64,000 nt of DNA from Paenibacillus tritici (GTDB lineage: Bacteria > Bacillota > Bacilli > Paenibacillales > Paenibacillaceae), in contig NZ_JABMKX010000003.1 in NCBI RefSeq assembly GCF_013204885.1, positions 434,001 to 498,000 on the forward strand, read 5' to 3'. Position numbers and translations under genes: made by a program. The notes beneath the pieces are model-generated. The model was not told the origin of the DNA and searched no databases. It saw nothing but the letters and a program-made list of their open reading frames with translations. Each line of letters starts with the position of its first letter. Position 1 is the first letter of the stretch. Positions 35,861 through 43,258 of this stretch are shown here, piece after piece.

Positions 35861-36835
35861 TTGGGTAGAAAAATTTTACTAGTCGCTTTAACCTTTATAT
35901 TTATGCTCTTTACTTTTGCCTGTAGTTCTACAAGTCGTGATAATGGACTCGTTGAATCACTCCAAGAAACTTATTTTGAAAATGATCAAGTAGCCGGATT
36001 TTTAAACACATTTACAAATCAAATTGATATTACTACGACATACTATTCTTTTGAAATCAATCAGTTTTTTGGAAGTTTAATAAAGATAGATGAAGAAAAA
36101 CTCAAGTTAATAGTGTTGTCTAAAATCTTAAACATGACAGAAGAAAAAAATCTTAGTAGGTCACTCGCAGAAGAAAAAAACACGATTTCTCTTGCAGAAG
36201 AGTTAAAGGTTCAATTTGATAGTGATTTAAAAAATAAAATTAATAATTCCTTGGAAGAGCATTTAAAAAACGAATTAAAGCAAACTCCTGAATCTGATCA
36301 AACAACGATAAATATTAATCATCAATATAAACTACAAATCCACTACAATTACTTATTCATTAATAACATATTAAATATGAAAATATCTACACCTGTTATG
36401 AATCTTATTAAAGATAATTTAATAAAAGTTGAAGATAATTTAACTCAAATAGAGCAAAAAAGTATGAAAGCCATCTATTATACTTATTTTATAAAAAAAT
36501 GGTTGGAGATACCGATAAATGAGAAAGATATAATTGAAAAGCTCAATCAGTTAAAACTTGCTGACGGCAGTTATCTCTTTCTACCAGTTGATGAGCAGAA
36601 AAAAATAGAAATAAATGGTAGCGAATATGGAGATATTTTATCTACAAGTTTAGCAAATGAAGTATTGAAAGATATCAATGGAATTAATAATTCTAAGAAC
36701 AAAGAGAAAACGCTAGAATATATAGATAACTATCTTAAAAAAAATAATAAGTCCAATTATGAGAACTCTACTCTATATATTAATGATTTGTATGAAGTTG
36801 TTCATTTAGCGAAGATAATGGCATATAATGAATAA
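35861..36835 (+). CDS. Putative lipoprotein, helical, unknown function
   Basis: 324 residues from the TTG at 35861, chosen because AAGGA ends 8 bases upstream; the ATG at 35852 overlaps that ribosome site. The signal peptide ends in a lipobox-like FTFACSS (Cys ~21), so the protein is probably lipid-anchored outside the membrane. The rest is rich in Lys, Glu, Asn, Leu and Ile with strong helical character and no recognised domain. AT-rich like its neighbours. With the secreted protein upstream and the 39-residue membrane peptide downstream it forms an unrecognised three-gene cassette. Confidence 0.8.
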   Translation: MGRKILLVALTFIFMLFTFACSSTSRDNGLVESLQETYFENDQVAGFLNTFTNQIDITTTYYSFEINQFFGSLIKIDEEKLKLIVLSKILNMTEEKNLSRSLAEEKNTISLAEELKVQFDSDLKNKINNSLEEHLKNELKQTPESDQTTININHQYKLQIHYNYLFINNILNMKISTPVMNLIKDNLIKVEDNLTQIEQKSMKAIYYTYFIKKWLEIPINEKDIIEKLNQLKLADGSYLFLPVDEQKKIEINGSEYGDILSTSLANEVLKDINGINNSKNKEKTLEYIDNYLKKNNKSNYENSTLYINDLYEVVHLAKIMAYNE

Positions 36836-36871
36836 TATAAAAAACTTAATCGCTGAGACGGAGTGAAAACT

Positions 36872-36991
36872 TTGGAAATAATGTGGCCCAATCTCATATT
36901 ATCTTTAATTATTTTAGGGATATTGGTGTTTTCAATCGTTAAAGCTGTCGGTGCATTATTAAGAAAGTTTAAGTTAAAAAATAATAAATAG
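36872..36991 (+). CDS. 39-residue single-helix membrane peptide
   Basis: TTG start with GGAG eight bases upstream, 36 bases after the lipoprotein stop. The peptide MEIMWPNLILSLIILGILVF continues with SIVKAVGALLRKF and a Lys/Asn tail: one hydrophobic helix with a cationic C-terminus. It could be an immunity, accessory or toxin-like peptide of the cassette; sequence alone cannot decide. A strong terminator follows. Coding status rests on ribosome site, operon position and composition. Confidence 0.55.
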   Translation: MEIMWPNLILSLIILGILVFSIVKAVGALLRKFKLKNNK

Positions 36992-37003
36992 AGTCTGAAA
37001 TAT

Positions 37004-37050
37004 GAAGTGATCTTTCCTGGTATTTCACCGGAAGATCGCTTCCCTCTTTT
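37004..37050 (+). terminator. Terminator of the AT-rich cassette
   Basis: GAAGTGATCTTTCC pairs with GGAAGATCGCTTC (a G-T wobble and one mismatch) around a 12-base loop, then CCTCTTTTT. Confidence 0.88.
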
Positions 37051-37650
37051 TAAATCAATATGTAATAATCTTAATATTTTTGGCTGTAACCTCCTCCTCA
37101 TGCCTGCCAGTCCCGAAATCCTCTCCTTCCTCATGAATTTCTTTCGAATGCCCGTTGAAGAAATCCAGCACAAGTTGATTCCACAATTTTGTTGCTTCAA
37201 TTGACTCAGGACAAAGCGTTTATCGTCGTTTCATACTTTGCCCAGTTGCGTATCTACTGCTTTGAAATGATCGCTGATTAAAATCCGGCAACTGTGCCCT
37301 ATGAAAATAGAGTTGCTGCTATACTGTAGGTAAGATCTACAGCCGCTACATCATAACCATTTGTTTCCAGATTGTCTGTAAGCGAGGTATGCAGCAAACT
37401 GGAGGTACCGAGGCCAGAATTGATCAGGATCAACGGATAAGATCTTCTGAGCGCAGTCAGTCGGCATTAGGAATAGCCTTCGTATGAATGTAACAGTAAT
37501 AATCAAGGGAGAATGATGGGATTCCCAAGGATCCGGCAAAAGCTTCCCTCTGCTTACTGCTCTTGCCTGCGGCCGGATACCAGACATAAACCATCACAGC
37601 TCTCGTGAATTCCCCGGGTCAGGTTTGAGAGGTTCAGGCATCTGCTCTCG
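37044..37650 (-). pseudogene. Broken alpha/beta hydrolase (PAF-acetylhydrolase-like)
   Basis: Minus-strand frames give, in order, EFTRAVMVYVWYPAAGKSSK, YIHTKAIPNAD and a stop, then in another frame SYPLILINSGLGTSSLLHTS and LTDNLETNGYDVAAVDLTYS, further disruption with loss of the nucleophile-elbow region, and finally ATKLWNQLVLDFFNGHSKEI ending near 37044. The order matches esterases of the platelet-activating-factor acetylhydrolase type. Several stops, frameshifts and a deletion show it is dead. It marks the right edge of the AT-rich cassette. Confidence 0.72.
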
Positions 37651-37729
37651 GTGAGATGAAAAGTCTGCATTCAAACCATAGTTCATATACCCTCCCTCAA
37701 TAAAATACAGCTGCCCACGCTCCACTCTT

Positions 37730-39172
37730 TTACAGAATAGGCGACAGCAGCCGGGAAATCCCCTCTTTCAGCTTGATCAGCAGCGAGCGCTGCGTATAGC
37801 GTTCAAGGGTAAGCTCAGAACACAGCCGGGTGTCGTTCAGGAAAATGTCCTGGAGCTGTCCGGCAATCTTCCGGTCGTACACGATGGCATTGACCTCGAA
37901 ATTCAGCCGGAAGCTGCGCGAATCAATATTCATCGTCCCCACGGAGGCAACCTCCCCGTCTGCCACAATGGTCTTGGCGTGCAGGAAGCCGTTCTCGTAG
38001 AGCAGGATTCTGGCCCCGTAGTTCAGCAGATCTCCGGCATAGGCCCAAGTGGCCCAATACACGAACGGATGGTCCGGCTTGTTAGGGATCATGATCTGCA
38101 GATCCACTCCGGAGAGCAGGGCGATTTTGCAGGCATCCATGAAGCTTGTGTCCGGAATGAAGTACGGGGTCTGAATATACACGCTCTCCTTGGCCGACAA
38201 AATGAGCTTAATGTACATGTTCTTAAGGTGCTCTGTTGCCGAATTGGGGCCGCTTGTAATGATCTGAACCGGGCTTGTCCCCGTATGCGGCTCTGTGCCA
38301 AAGCTGAACTCCCCGTAATCGCCCCGCTCATGCTTCCCGGCCTGATGCCAGTCGAGGATGAATCTGCCCTGAATCTGATTGACCGCATTTCCGGTGATCC
38401 GGAGATGAGTGTCCCGCCAGTAGCCGAACTTCGGAACCTGACCCAGATATTCATTCCCCACATTGAACCCGCCGATATAGGCGGTACTGCCGTCAATAAT
38501 ACACAGCTTGCGGTGATTTCTGTTGTTGATCCGGAAGTTCAGCGGCTTCAGCAGAGACGGGAAGAACACTTCGACCTCTCCTCCTGCCGCACGTAATTCC
38601 CTGAAAAACCGGGGGGATATCCCCTTGGAGCCGACCTCATCGTAGAGCAGCCGCACCTTAACGCCTTCCTGCGCTTTCCGGGTTAATTCATCCCTCAGCT
38701 GCTTCCCCAGAGCGTCCGGCTGAATGATGTAATACTGAACATTGATCTCTGAACGGGCAGAGCGGATATCCTCGAACAACGCGGCGAATTTCTGATGGCC
38801 GTCACTGTAGATGACAATCTCGTTATCGCTGGATAGCAGGCCGTGCGACGAGCGGATGTTCATGTTGATGAGCTGTGTGTATTTTTGCAGGAGCTGCGAC
38901 TTATCCTCCTCGCTCTCGGCAAATGCCGCCAGCTGCTTATCTGCTTCGGCCTGGACGTATTCCTGCTCTTCTATGAAGAGCTTGTAGAAATTCTTCTTTT
39001 TGAGATTACGCCCGAAAAAGATGTATAGGACAAATCCCAGAATCGGTATGAAAAACAGCACCATCAGCCAGGCCCAGGTATACCCCGCCTCCCTGCGTTC
39101 AATGAATAGAAAGCCCAGTGCCAGAATGATATTAATGAGGGTGACGACTGTGGTTAGACTTGCAAATTCCAT
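37730..39172 (-). CDS. cls: Cardiolipin synthase (phospholipase D family)
   Basis: 480 residues; two N-terminal membrane helices (~7-25 and ~33-53), then two HKD motifs: HRKLCIIDGSTAYIGG (~218) and HAKTIVADGEVASVGTMNID (~398). It joins two phosphatidylglycerols into cardiolipin plus glycerol at the membrane. Length and architecture match bacterial Cls. Start supported by GGAAGGGG upstream. Monocistronic, with HxlR upstream on the same strand 33 bases away, so read-through from that gene is possible. Confidence 0.95.
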   Translation of the reverse strand: MEFASLTTVVTLINIILALGFLFIERREAGYTWAWLMVLFFIPILGFVLYIFFGRNLKKKNFYKLFIEEQEYVQAEADKQLAAFAESEEDKSQLLQKYTQLINMNIRSSHGLLSSDNEIVIYSDGHQKFAALFEDIRSARSEINVQYYIIQPDALGKQLRDELTRKAQEGVKVRLLYDEVGSKGISPRFFRELRAAGGEVEVFFPSLLKPLNFRINNRNHRKLCIIDGSTAYIGGFNVGNEYLGQVPKFGYWRDTHLRITGNAVNQIQGRFILDWHQAGKHERGDYGEFSFGTEPHTGTSPVQIITSGPNSATEHLKNMYIKLILSAKESVYIQTPYFIPDTSFMDACKIALLSGVDLQIMIPNKPDHPFVYWATWAYAGDLLNYGARILLYENGFLHAKTIVADGEVASVGTMNIDSRSFRLNFEVNAIVYDRKIAGQLQDIFLNDTRLCSELTLERYTQRSLLIKLKEGISRLLSPIL

Positions 39173-39205
39173 GCTCTTTCCCCTTCCTCTGTCTCTCTCT
39201 GCTGC

Positions 39206-39577
39206 CTAAAAGTCCTCCAGCACCTTGGACTTGTCGCCATACACCTTGTCCAGATGCTCCTCTCCCCAGTAGCATAACAGGTCCAGCGCGGGCTTCAGTC
39301 CCCAGCCATAGGCCGTCAGCTCATACTCCACTCTGGGCGGGATTTCCTGATAAATCTGCCGCGTAATAATCTCATCCTTCTCCAGCCCTCTTAGCTGCGT
39401 GGTGAGCATTTTTTGCGTAATGCCGGGGATGAGCCGCCGCAGCTCGGAGCTGCGCTTATGTCCGGTCATGAGATGGTAGATGATTAATGGCTTCCACTTG
39501 CCGCCCATCACTTCAAGCGCTGCCTCCACTCCGACTTTGTACTTTTTGGGAACACCATTATTGTTCTGTTCAGTCAT
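39206..39577 (-). CDS. HxlR-family (winged-helix) transcriptional regulator
   Basis: 123 residues from the ATG of MTEQNNNGVPKKYK, chosen because GGAGG lies 8-9 bases upstream; the frame is open 16 codons further without a ribosome site. HxlR signature: ALEVMGGKWKPLIIYHLM then SELRRLIPGITQKMLTTQLR and LEKDEIITRQIYQEIPPRVE. Members often sense reactive carbonyls or quinones and control a neighbouring oxidoreductase. The divergent gene at 39746 encodes one, with two palindromes between. Confidence 0.93.
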   Translation of the reverse strand: MTEQNNNGVPKKYKVGVEAALEVMGGKWKPLIIYHLMTGHKRSSELRRLIPGITQKMLTTQLRGLEKDEIITRQIYQEIPPRVEYELTAYGWGLKPALDLLCYWGEEHLDKVYGDKSKVLEDF

Positions 39578-39610
39578 TGCTGCTGCCTCCGTTATGTAGG
39601 GAACTTCAAT

Positions 39611-39642
39611 GTTCCTATGGAACATACACCTTCCTATAGGAC
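39611..39642. promoter_or_regulatory. Twin palindromes, likely HxlR operators
   Basis: GTTCCTATGGAAC (39611-39623) and TTCCTATAGGAC (39631-39642) are two near-identical dyads spaced 20 bases centre to centre, about two helical turns, in the divergent promoter region. Suited to two HxlR dimers bound on one face. Confidence 0.65.
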
Positions 39643-39745
39643 ATCAAAGTGCGTACTTCCACATTATTTTATTCCTGTTTATAATAGCATCAGCCAAGGA
39701 ACATGGCTACAAACTCGCAACTTCAGAAAGGTAGTGAAGATACAC

Positions 39746-40333
39746 ATGAGCGTATTAATCGTTGTTTCGCACCCGAGGCAGGATTCCCTGACCTTCCAGG
39801 TTGCCCGCCGTTTCGCAGAGGGATTGAACCAGGCCGGCCATGATTATGAGATATTGGATTTGCATGGGATAGGATTTGACCCTGTTCTACAGGGGAGGGA
39901 GGAACTCCATATGACCGCAGGTGAACAGGAACAGCCCTATTCTCCTGAATTAGAGCGGGAAATGGAGCGGTTGCGGCAGCATGACGGCCTGGCCTTTGTT
40001 TTTCCGCTGTGGTGGTGGCATCTGCCGGCCATGCTGAAGGGATATATCGACCGGGTGCTGAACAACAGGGTTGCCTACGGCACAAGTAATCTGCATGGTT
40101 ATCGTGCGCTATGGCTGGCTCTGGCAGGCGTAACGGAGGAGCAGATGAAGAAACGTAATTATGATGAGGCCACCACGCGTCTGCTGAACGTGGGAATTGC
40201 CGATTACTGTGGAATCACAGACTCCAAGGTTGAATTCTTTTACGAGACCCTGGATTCGCCGCCCTCGCATTATGAAGTGCTGCTTGAACAGGCCTATCAG
40301 GCGGGACTGCATTACGGCAAGGGGGAGAACTGA
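39746..40333 (+). CDS. NAD(P)H-dependent quinone/flavin oxidoreductase (flavodoxin-like fold)
   Basis: 195 residues from the ATG at 39746 (MSVLIVVSHPRQDSLTFQVA); AAAGG is upstream although spaced widely. Flavodoxin-fold features: N-terminal strand with SHPRQDSLT as FMN phosphate loop, the FVFPLWWWHLPAMLKGYIDR motif of MdaB/NQO-type reductases, and a C-terminal helix. Likely reduces quinones or electrophiles with FMN/FAD. Divergent from HxlR and probably regulated by it. Confidence 0.9.
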   Translation: MSVLIVVSHPRQDSLTFQVARRFAEGLNQAGHDYEILDLHGIGFDPVLQGREELHMTAGEQEQPYSPELEREMERLRQHDGLAFVFPLWWWHLPAMLKGYIDRVLNNRVAYGTSNLHGYRALWLALAGVTEEQMKKRNYDEATTRLLNVGIADYCGITDSKVEFFYETLDSPPSHYEVLLEQAYQAGLHYGKGEN

Positions 40334-40355
40334 CAAATCACAGAAATGAGGGGGA

Positions 40356-41237
40356 TTACAGCATCACATCAAATTCATTCACATAAACTGCGTTGCCAGT
40401 CACTTCTATAGTGTTGCCGTTGTCCGACACGGACACCCTGACTCTTCCGTCCCTGCCGATCTCAAGGCCCTGCTCAATTAGCAGCTCGAAGGAGGGGGCT
40501 TGTCCGCCGATGTACCTGGAATAATAAGCCCCCATCACCCCAGAGGCGGTGCCAGTCACCGGGTCCTCGGTGGTCCCAGAGAACGGGGAGGAAAAATGGC
40601 GGGCGTGCATATGTGCCTCAGGATCATACGTCTGTTGGCAGAACGGGTGAATGGACGAGCGGGGCATCTCCTTCAGCACCTCAGGGAACCGTTGGTTGTC
40701 AGGCTGCATCCGGGTGAAGGCGGCTAAGCTTTTGATAGGAACCAGCAAGGTCCATGTTCCCGTACTGCCGTACAGCGTTGGCAGGCTCTCATCAATATCA
40801 CCGGGCTCAAGGCCGATCGAGCGGGCCAGGTCCTCAAGTGATCCTTTAAAAGCTTCAAACTGGGGGCTGGCCTGTCTCATCGTCATATAAAATCCGCCGT
40901 GTTCTTCTGTGAAGCGGATGGGCAAGACCCCTGCCTTGGTCTCGATGGTCAGCTCGCTGGCGTCTCCAAGCAGCCCCTTCGTCTTCATGGCATACAATAA
41001 CGCCATGGTCCCGTGGCCGCAGAGATTAATCTCATGCCCGGGTGTAAAATAGCGGATTCTGAGATCCGCCTGGTTGGATTTTAGCGGAAATGCCGTCTCA
41101 TTAAAACCCACCTTCGCTGTAACCTCCTGCATTTGCTGCTCCGTGAGACCCTCGCCGTCCAGGACCACCCCTGCCGGGTTCCCTTTGTTTGGAATGCTGC
41201 TGAACGCATCGTAATGATAGACTTTGATATTCTGCAC
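40356..41237 (-). CDS. PhzF-family isomerase
   Basis: 293 residues, GTG start. PhzF/diaminopimelate-epimerase-like fold: [20 protein letters not shown] at the start, catalytic Glu in [10 protein letters not shown] (~47), [18 protein letters not shown] and the later [15 protein letters not shown] motif. No phenazine genes are nearby, so this is one of the many stand-alone PhzF-like proteins of unknown substrate. Ends convergently 22 bases from the oxidoreductase gene. Confidence 0.92.
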   Translation of the reverse strand: MQNIKVYHYDAFSSIPNKGNPAGVVLDGEGLTEQQMQEVTAKVGFNETAFPLKSNQADLRIRYFTPGHEINLCGHGTMALLYAMKTKGLLGDASELTIETKAGVLPIRFTEEHGGFYMTMRQASPQFEAFKGSLEDLARSIGLEPGDIDESLPTLYGSTGTWTLLVPIKSLAAFTRMQPDNQRFPEVLKEMPRSSIHPFCQQTYDPEAHMHARHFSSPFSGTTEDPVTGTASGVMGAYYSRYIGGQAPSFELLIEQGLEIGRDGRVRVSVSDNGNTIEVTGNAVYVNEFDVML

Positions 41238-41340
41238 ACCTGCACCGCCTGTCTTTTTTTCTTAATATGTTAGCATAATTTCATTGCTTTTAGCTTAGAA
41301 ATTTAGATAAAAAGATGCTGTTTACTTCCTGCCTCAAGCA

Positions 41341-41585
41341 CCGGTACCTGCATATTGTGTTCGGTTTTTCGATTACATTTGGATCACACGCCCACGTCCC
41401 TGCATAGTGTGTTCGGTTTTTCGCATACATTCCGTCCAAAGACCCCGCGCTAGCGAATTGTGTTCGGTTTTTCGATTACATTTCGCCCGCGCTCCTCCGC
41501 ACTGCCCATTGTGTTCGGTTTTTCGATTACATTTGGATCACACGCCCACATCCCTGCATATTGTGTTCGGTTTTTCGCATTCACA
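41341..41585. repeat. Tandem array of five 51/52-bp units
   Basis: GTGTTCGGTTTTTCG at 41357, 41409, 41460, 41511 and 41563, spaced 51 or 52. Same family as the array at 20711 but with different spacer text (GGATCACACGCCCAC in two units). Located between the PhzF gene and the terminator of the glycan operon. Confidence 0.93.
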
Positions 41586-41587
41586 CC

Positions 41588-41635
41588 AAAAAACAGCAAC
41601 GGATCGCCCCCTAAAGCGGACGGTATCCGTTGCTG
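41588..41635 (-). terminator. Terminator of the glycan-degradation operon
   Basis: On the minus strand CAGCAACGGAT pairs perfectly with ATCCGTTGCTG, followed by TTTTTT. It lies ~40 bases past the GH20 stop. Confidence 0.92.
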
Positions 41636-41672
41636 CAATCATAAAGAATATACGATTTGTCTACTCTGCTGT

Positions 41673-43187
41673 CTATTCAGCCATCTGCTCGGCCGCATCC
41701 TGCTTCCCCAGCCAAGCTAACTCCGCCATAGCCCGAAGCGGCCCGCGGATACCTTCCGCCACTTCCGCTTCGCTCTGCGCTTCCGGCTTGTCACTCCAGA
41801 TAGAGAAGGTGCAGCCGATGATCTCGAGCGGATAAGCGCCGCTGTATTCCTGCTTGGGTGCTCCAGTCTGGATCGGGAATAGTCCCGGATGCCAGGAATC
41901 GCGGATCTTCTCTCCAGTCGGATAAGTGTAGCCCGCATTTTCGCCCAGCACGTAATACAAGTAGCCATCGTTGAAGTTAATCACCTGATGCCCTTTGGCC
42001 ATAATGTCTTCTACCGGGGCCATCATCGGGTGCCACTTCGTCCAATAGGTAATCTGAATGGAGGATTTGGGCGCCACTCTCTGGGTCTGGTCCGCACGGT
42101 ACAGGCCATCATTCCAGGCACGGACGGTCCAGCCTGCCGACTCCAGATGTTCAGCTACTCCGTTGAGATAGTCAATGTAAGTGTCTACTCCGGTTCCGCT
42201 TTCGATGTTCAGGACCTTCCGGGCATACTCCGCGAGCTGTGGATACTTATCGAACTCCGCGAAGTTGATGAATTCATCCCCGCCGATATGAAAATAACGG
42301 CTGCCGGCAAATAACCCGGCATACTCGTCAATCAAATCCAGCACGAACCGGCGGGCGGCAGGATTCGTAATATCCAGTGCACCCGGAGCGGCATTACCCT
42401 CCGAATCCTTAAGCAGCCACTCGGGATGAGTACGCAGCGCCTGTCCCAGATGCCCCGGTGAATCCAGTGAAGGAATAATATCTACATGATACCGCTGGGC
42501 CGCATGGATAATGGCCTTCATCTCCTGCTTGGTTACATATTGATCCGACATCACCTCGGGATGGCTCTCGCTCATTAGCCGGAAGCCTTCATTCTCAGAG
42601 AAATGAAGCTGCAGCGTGTTCAGCCGGAGCCGGGACATCGCCCTAATCTGCTCCAAGATCCAATCTTCGGTATAGAATTTACGGCCGATGTCAATATGCA
42701 AGGACCGTTCCGGCATGACAGGGTAATCGGTTATTCTTCCATAGGGCAGGAATCCGTCAGTTACCAGCAGCTGCAAAAGCGTCCGCATGGCATACATTAC
42801 GGCTCTTTCGCCAGGAGCCGTGATATGCACAGACTCGCCGATGTCAATCACATACCTCTCCGGGCTGCCGATGCCTCCGCCTGTCACACCTGCTCCGTTA
42901 TCTTCGTTATCTCCGCTGTCGTTCAATTCAATGATAATATCTCCTGAAGCGGATGACTCACCCGCTCCATAAACAACAGACAGGAGCTGGTCAGATGGAG
43001 TCAGACTGCCCGCGTATTCCGAGAGAACAATGAGAATGGTGTCATTCAGCACCCGATTGCCCTCTGACCTTGCATTGTCTACAATTCTAATCCGGGACTC
43101 GTCAGACAGGCGCCATTGCCCCTCAGAAGCCTTAATATACTGCTGTACGCCCGGAAACGGGCCTTGATCACTCGTTAGCTTATCCAT
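41673..43187 (-). CDS. Beta-N-acetylhexosaminidase, GH20
   Basis: 504 residues without signal peptide. N-terminal GH20b-type alpha/beta domain (~1-150) containing a Gly/Ser/Asn-rich insert (ELNDSGDNEDNGAGVTGGG), then the (beta/alpha)8 barrel from RSLHIDIGRKFYTEDW; the catalytic pair is Asp304-Glu305 in YFHIGGDEFINFAEF. It removes terminal beta-GlcNAc or GalNAc with the substrate acetamido group as nucleophile. As last gene of the mannosidase operon it likely processes GlcNAc residues of imported N-glycan fragments in the cytoplasm. Confidence 0.93.
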   Translation of the reverse strand: MDKLTSDQGPFPGVQQYIKASEGQWRLSDESRIRIVDNARSEGNRVLNDTILIVLSEYAGSLTPSDQLLSVVYGAGESSASGDIIIELNDSGDNEDNGAGVTGGGIGSPERYVIDIGESVHITAPGERAVMYAMRTLLQLLVTDGFLPYGRITDYPVMPERSLHIDIGRKFYTEDWILEQIRAMSRLRLNTLQLHFSENEGFRLMSESHPEVMSDQYVTKQEMKAIIHAAQRYHVDIIPSLDSPGHLGQALRTHPEWLLKDSEGNAAPGALDITNPAARRFVLDLIDEYAGLFAGSRYFHIGGDEFINFAEFDKYPQLAEYARKVLNIESGTGVDTYIDYLNGVAEHLESAGWTVRAWNDGLYRADQTQRVAPKSSIQITYWTKWHPMMAPVEDIMAKGHQVINFNDGYLYYVLGENAGYTYPTGEKIRDSWHPGLFPIQTGAPKQEYSGAYPLEIIGCTFSIWSDKPEAQSEAEVAEGIRGPLRAMAELAWLGKQDAAEQMAE

Positions 43188-43258
43188 CCTCTGCGGGTCA
43201 CCTCTTATATTACAGCTTTATCTTCAGCATCTTCTTCACCCTTGGATCTCTCAAGGGA

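Noticed and set aside
36802..37200. 132-codon minus-strand frame near the cassette terminator
   Set aside because: It runs across the terminator hairpin; a different frame in the same DNA shows alpha/beta hydrolase homology, so it is part of a pseudogene.
37351..37587. 78-codon minus-strand frame
   Set aside because: It is a shadow frame of the broken alpha/beta hydrolase, whose recognisable fragments lie in the other two frames.
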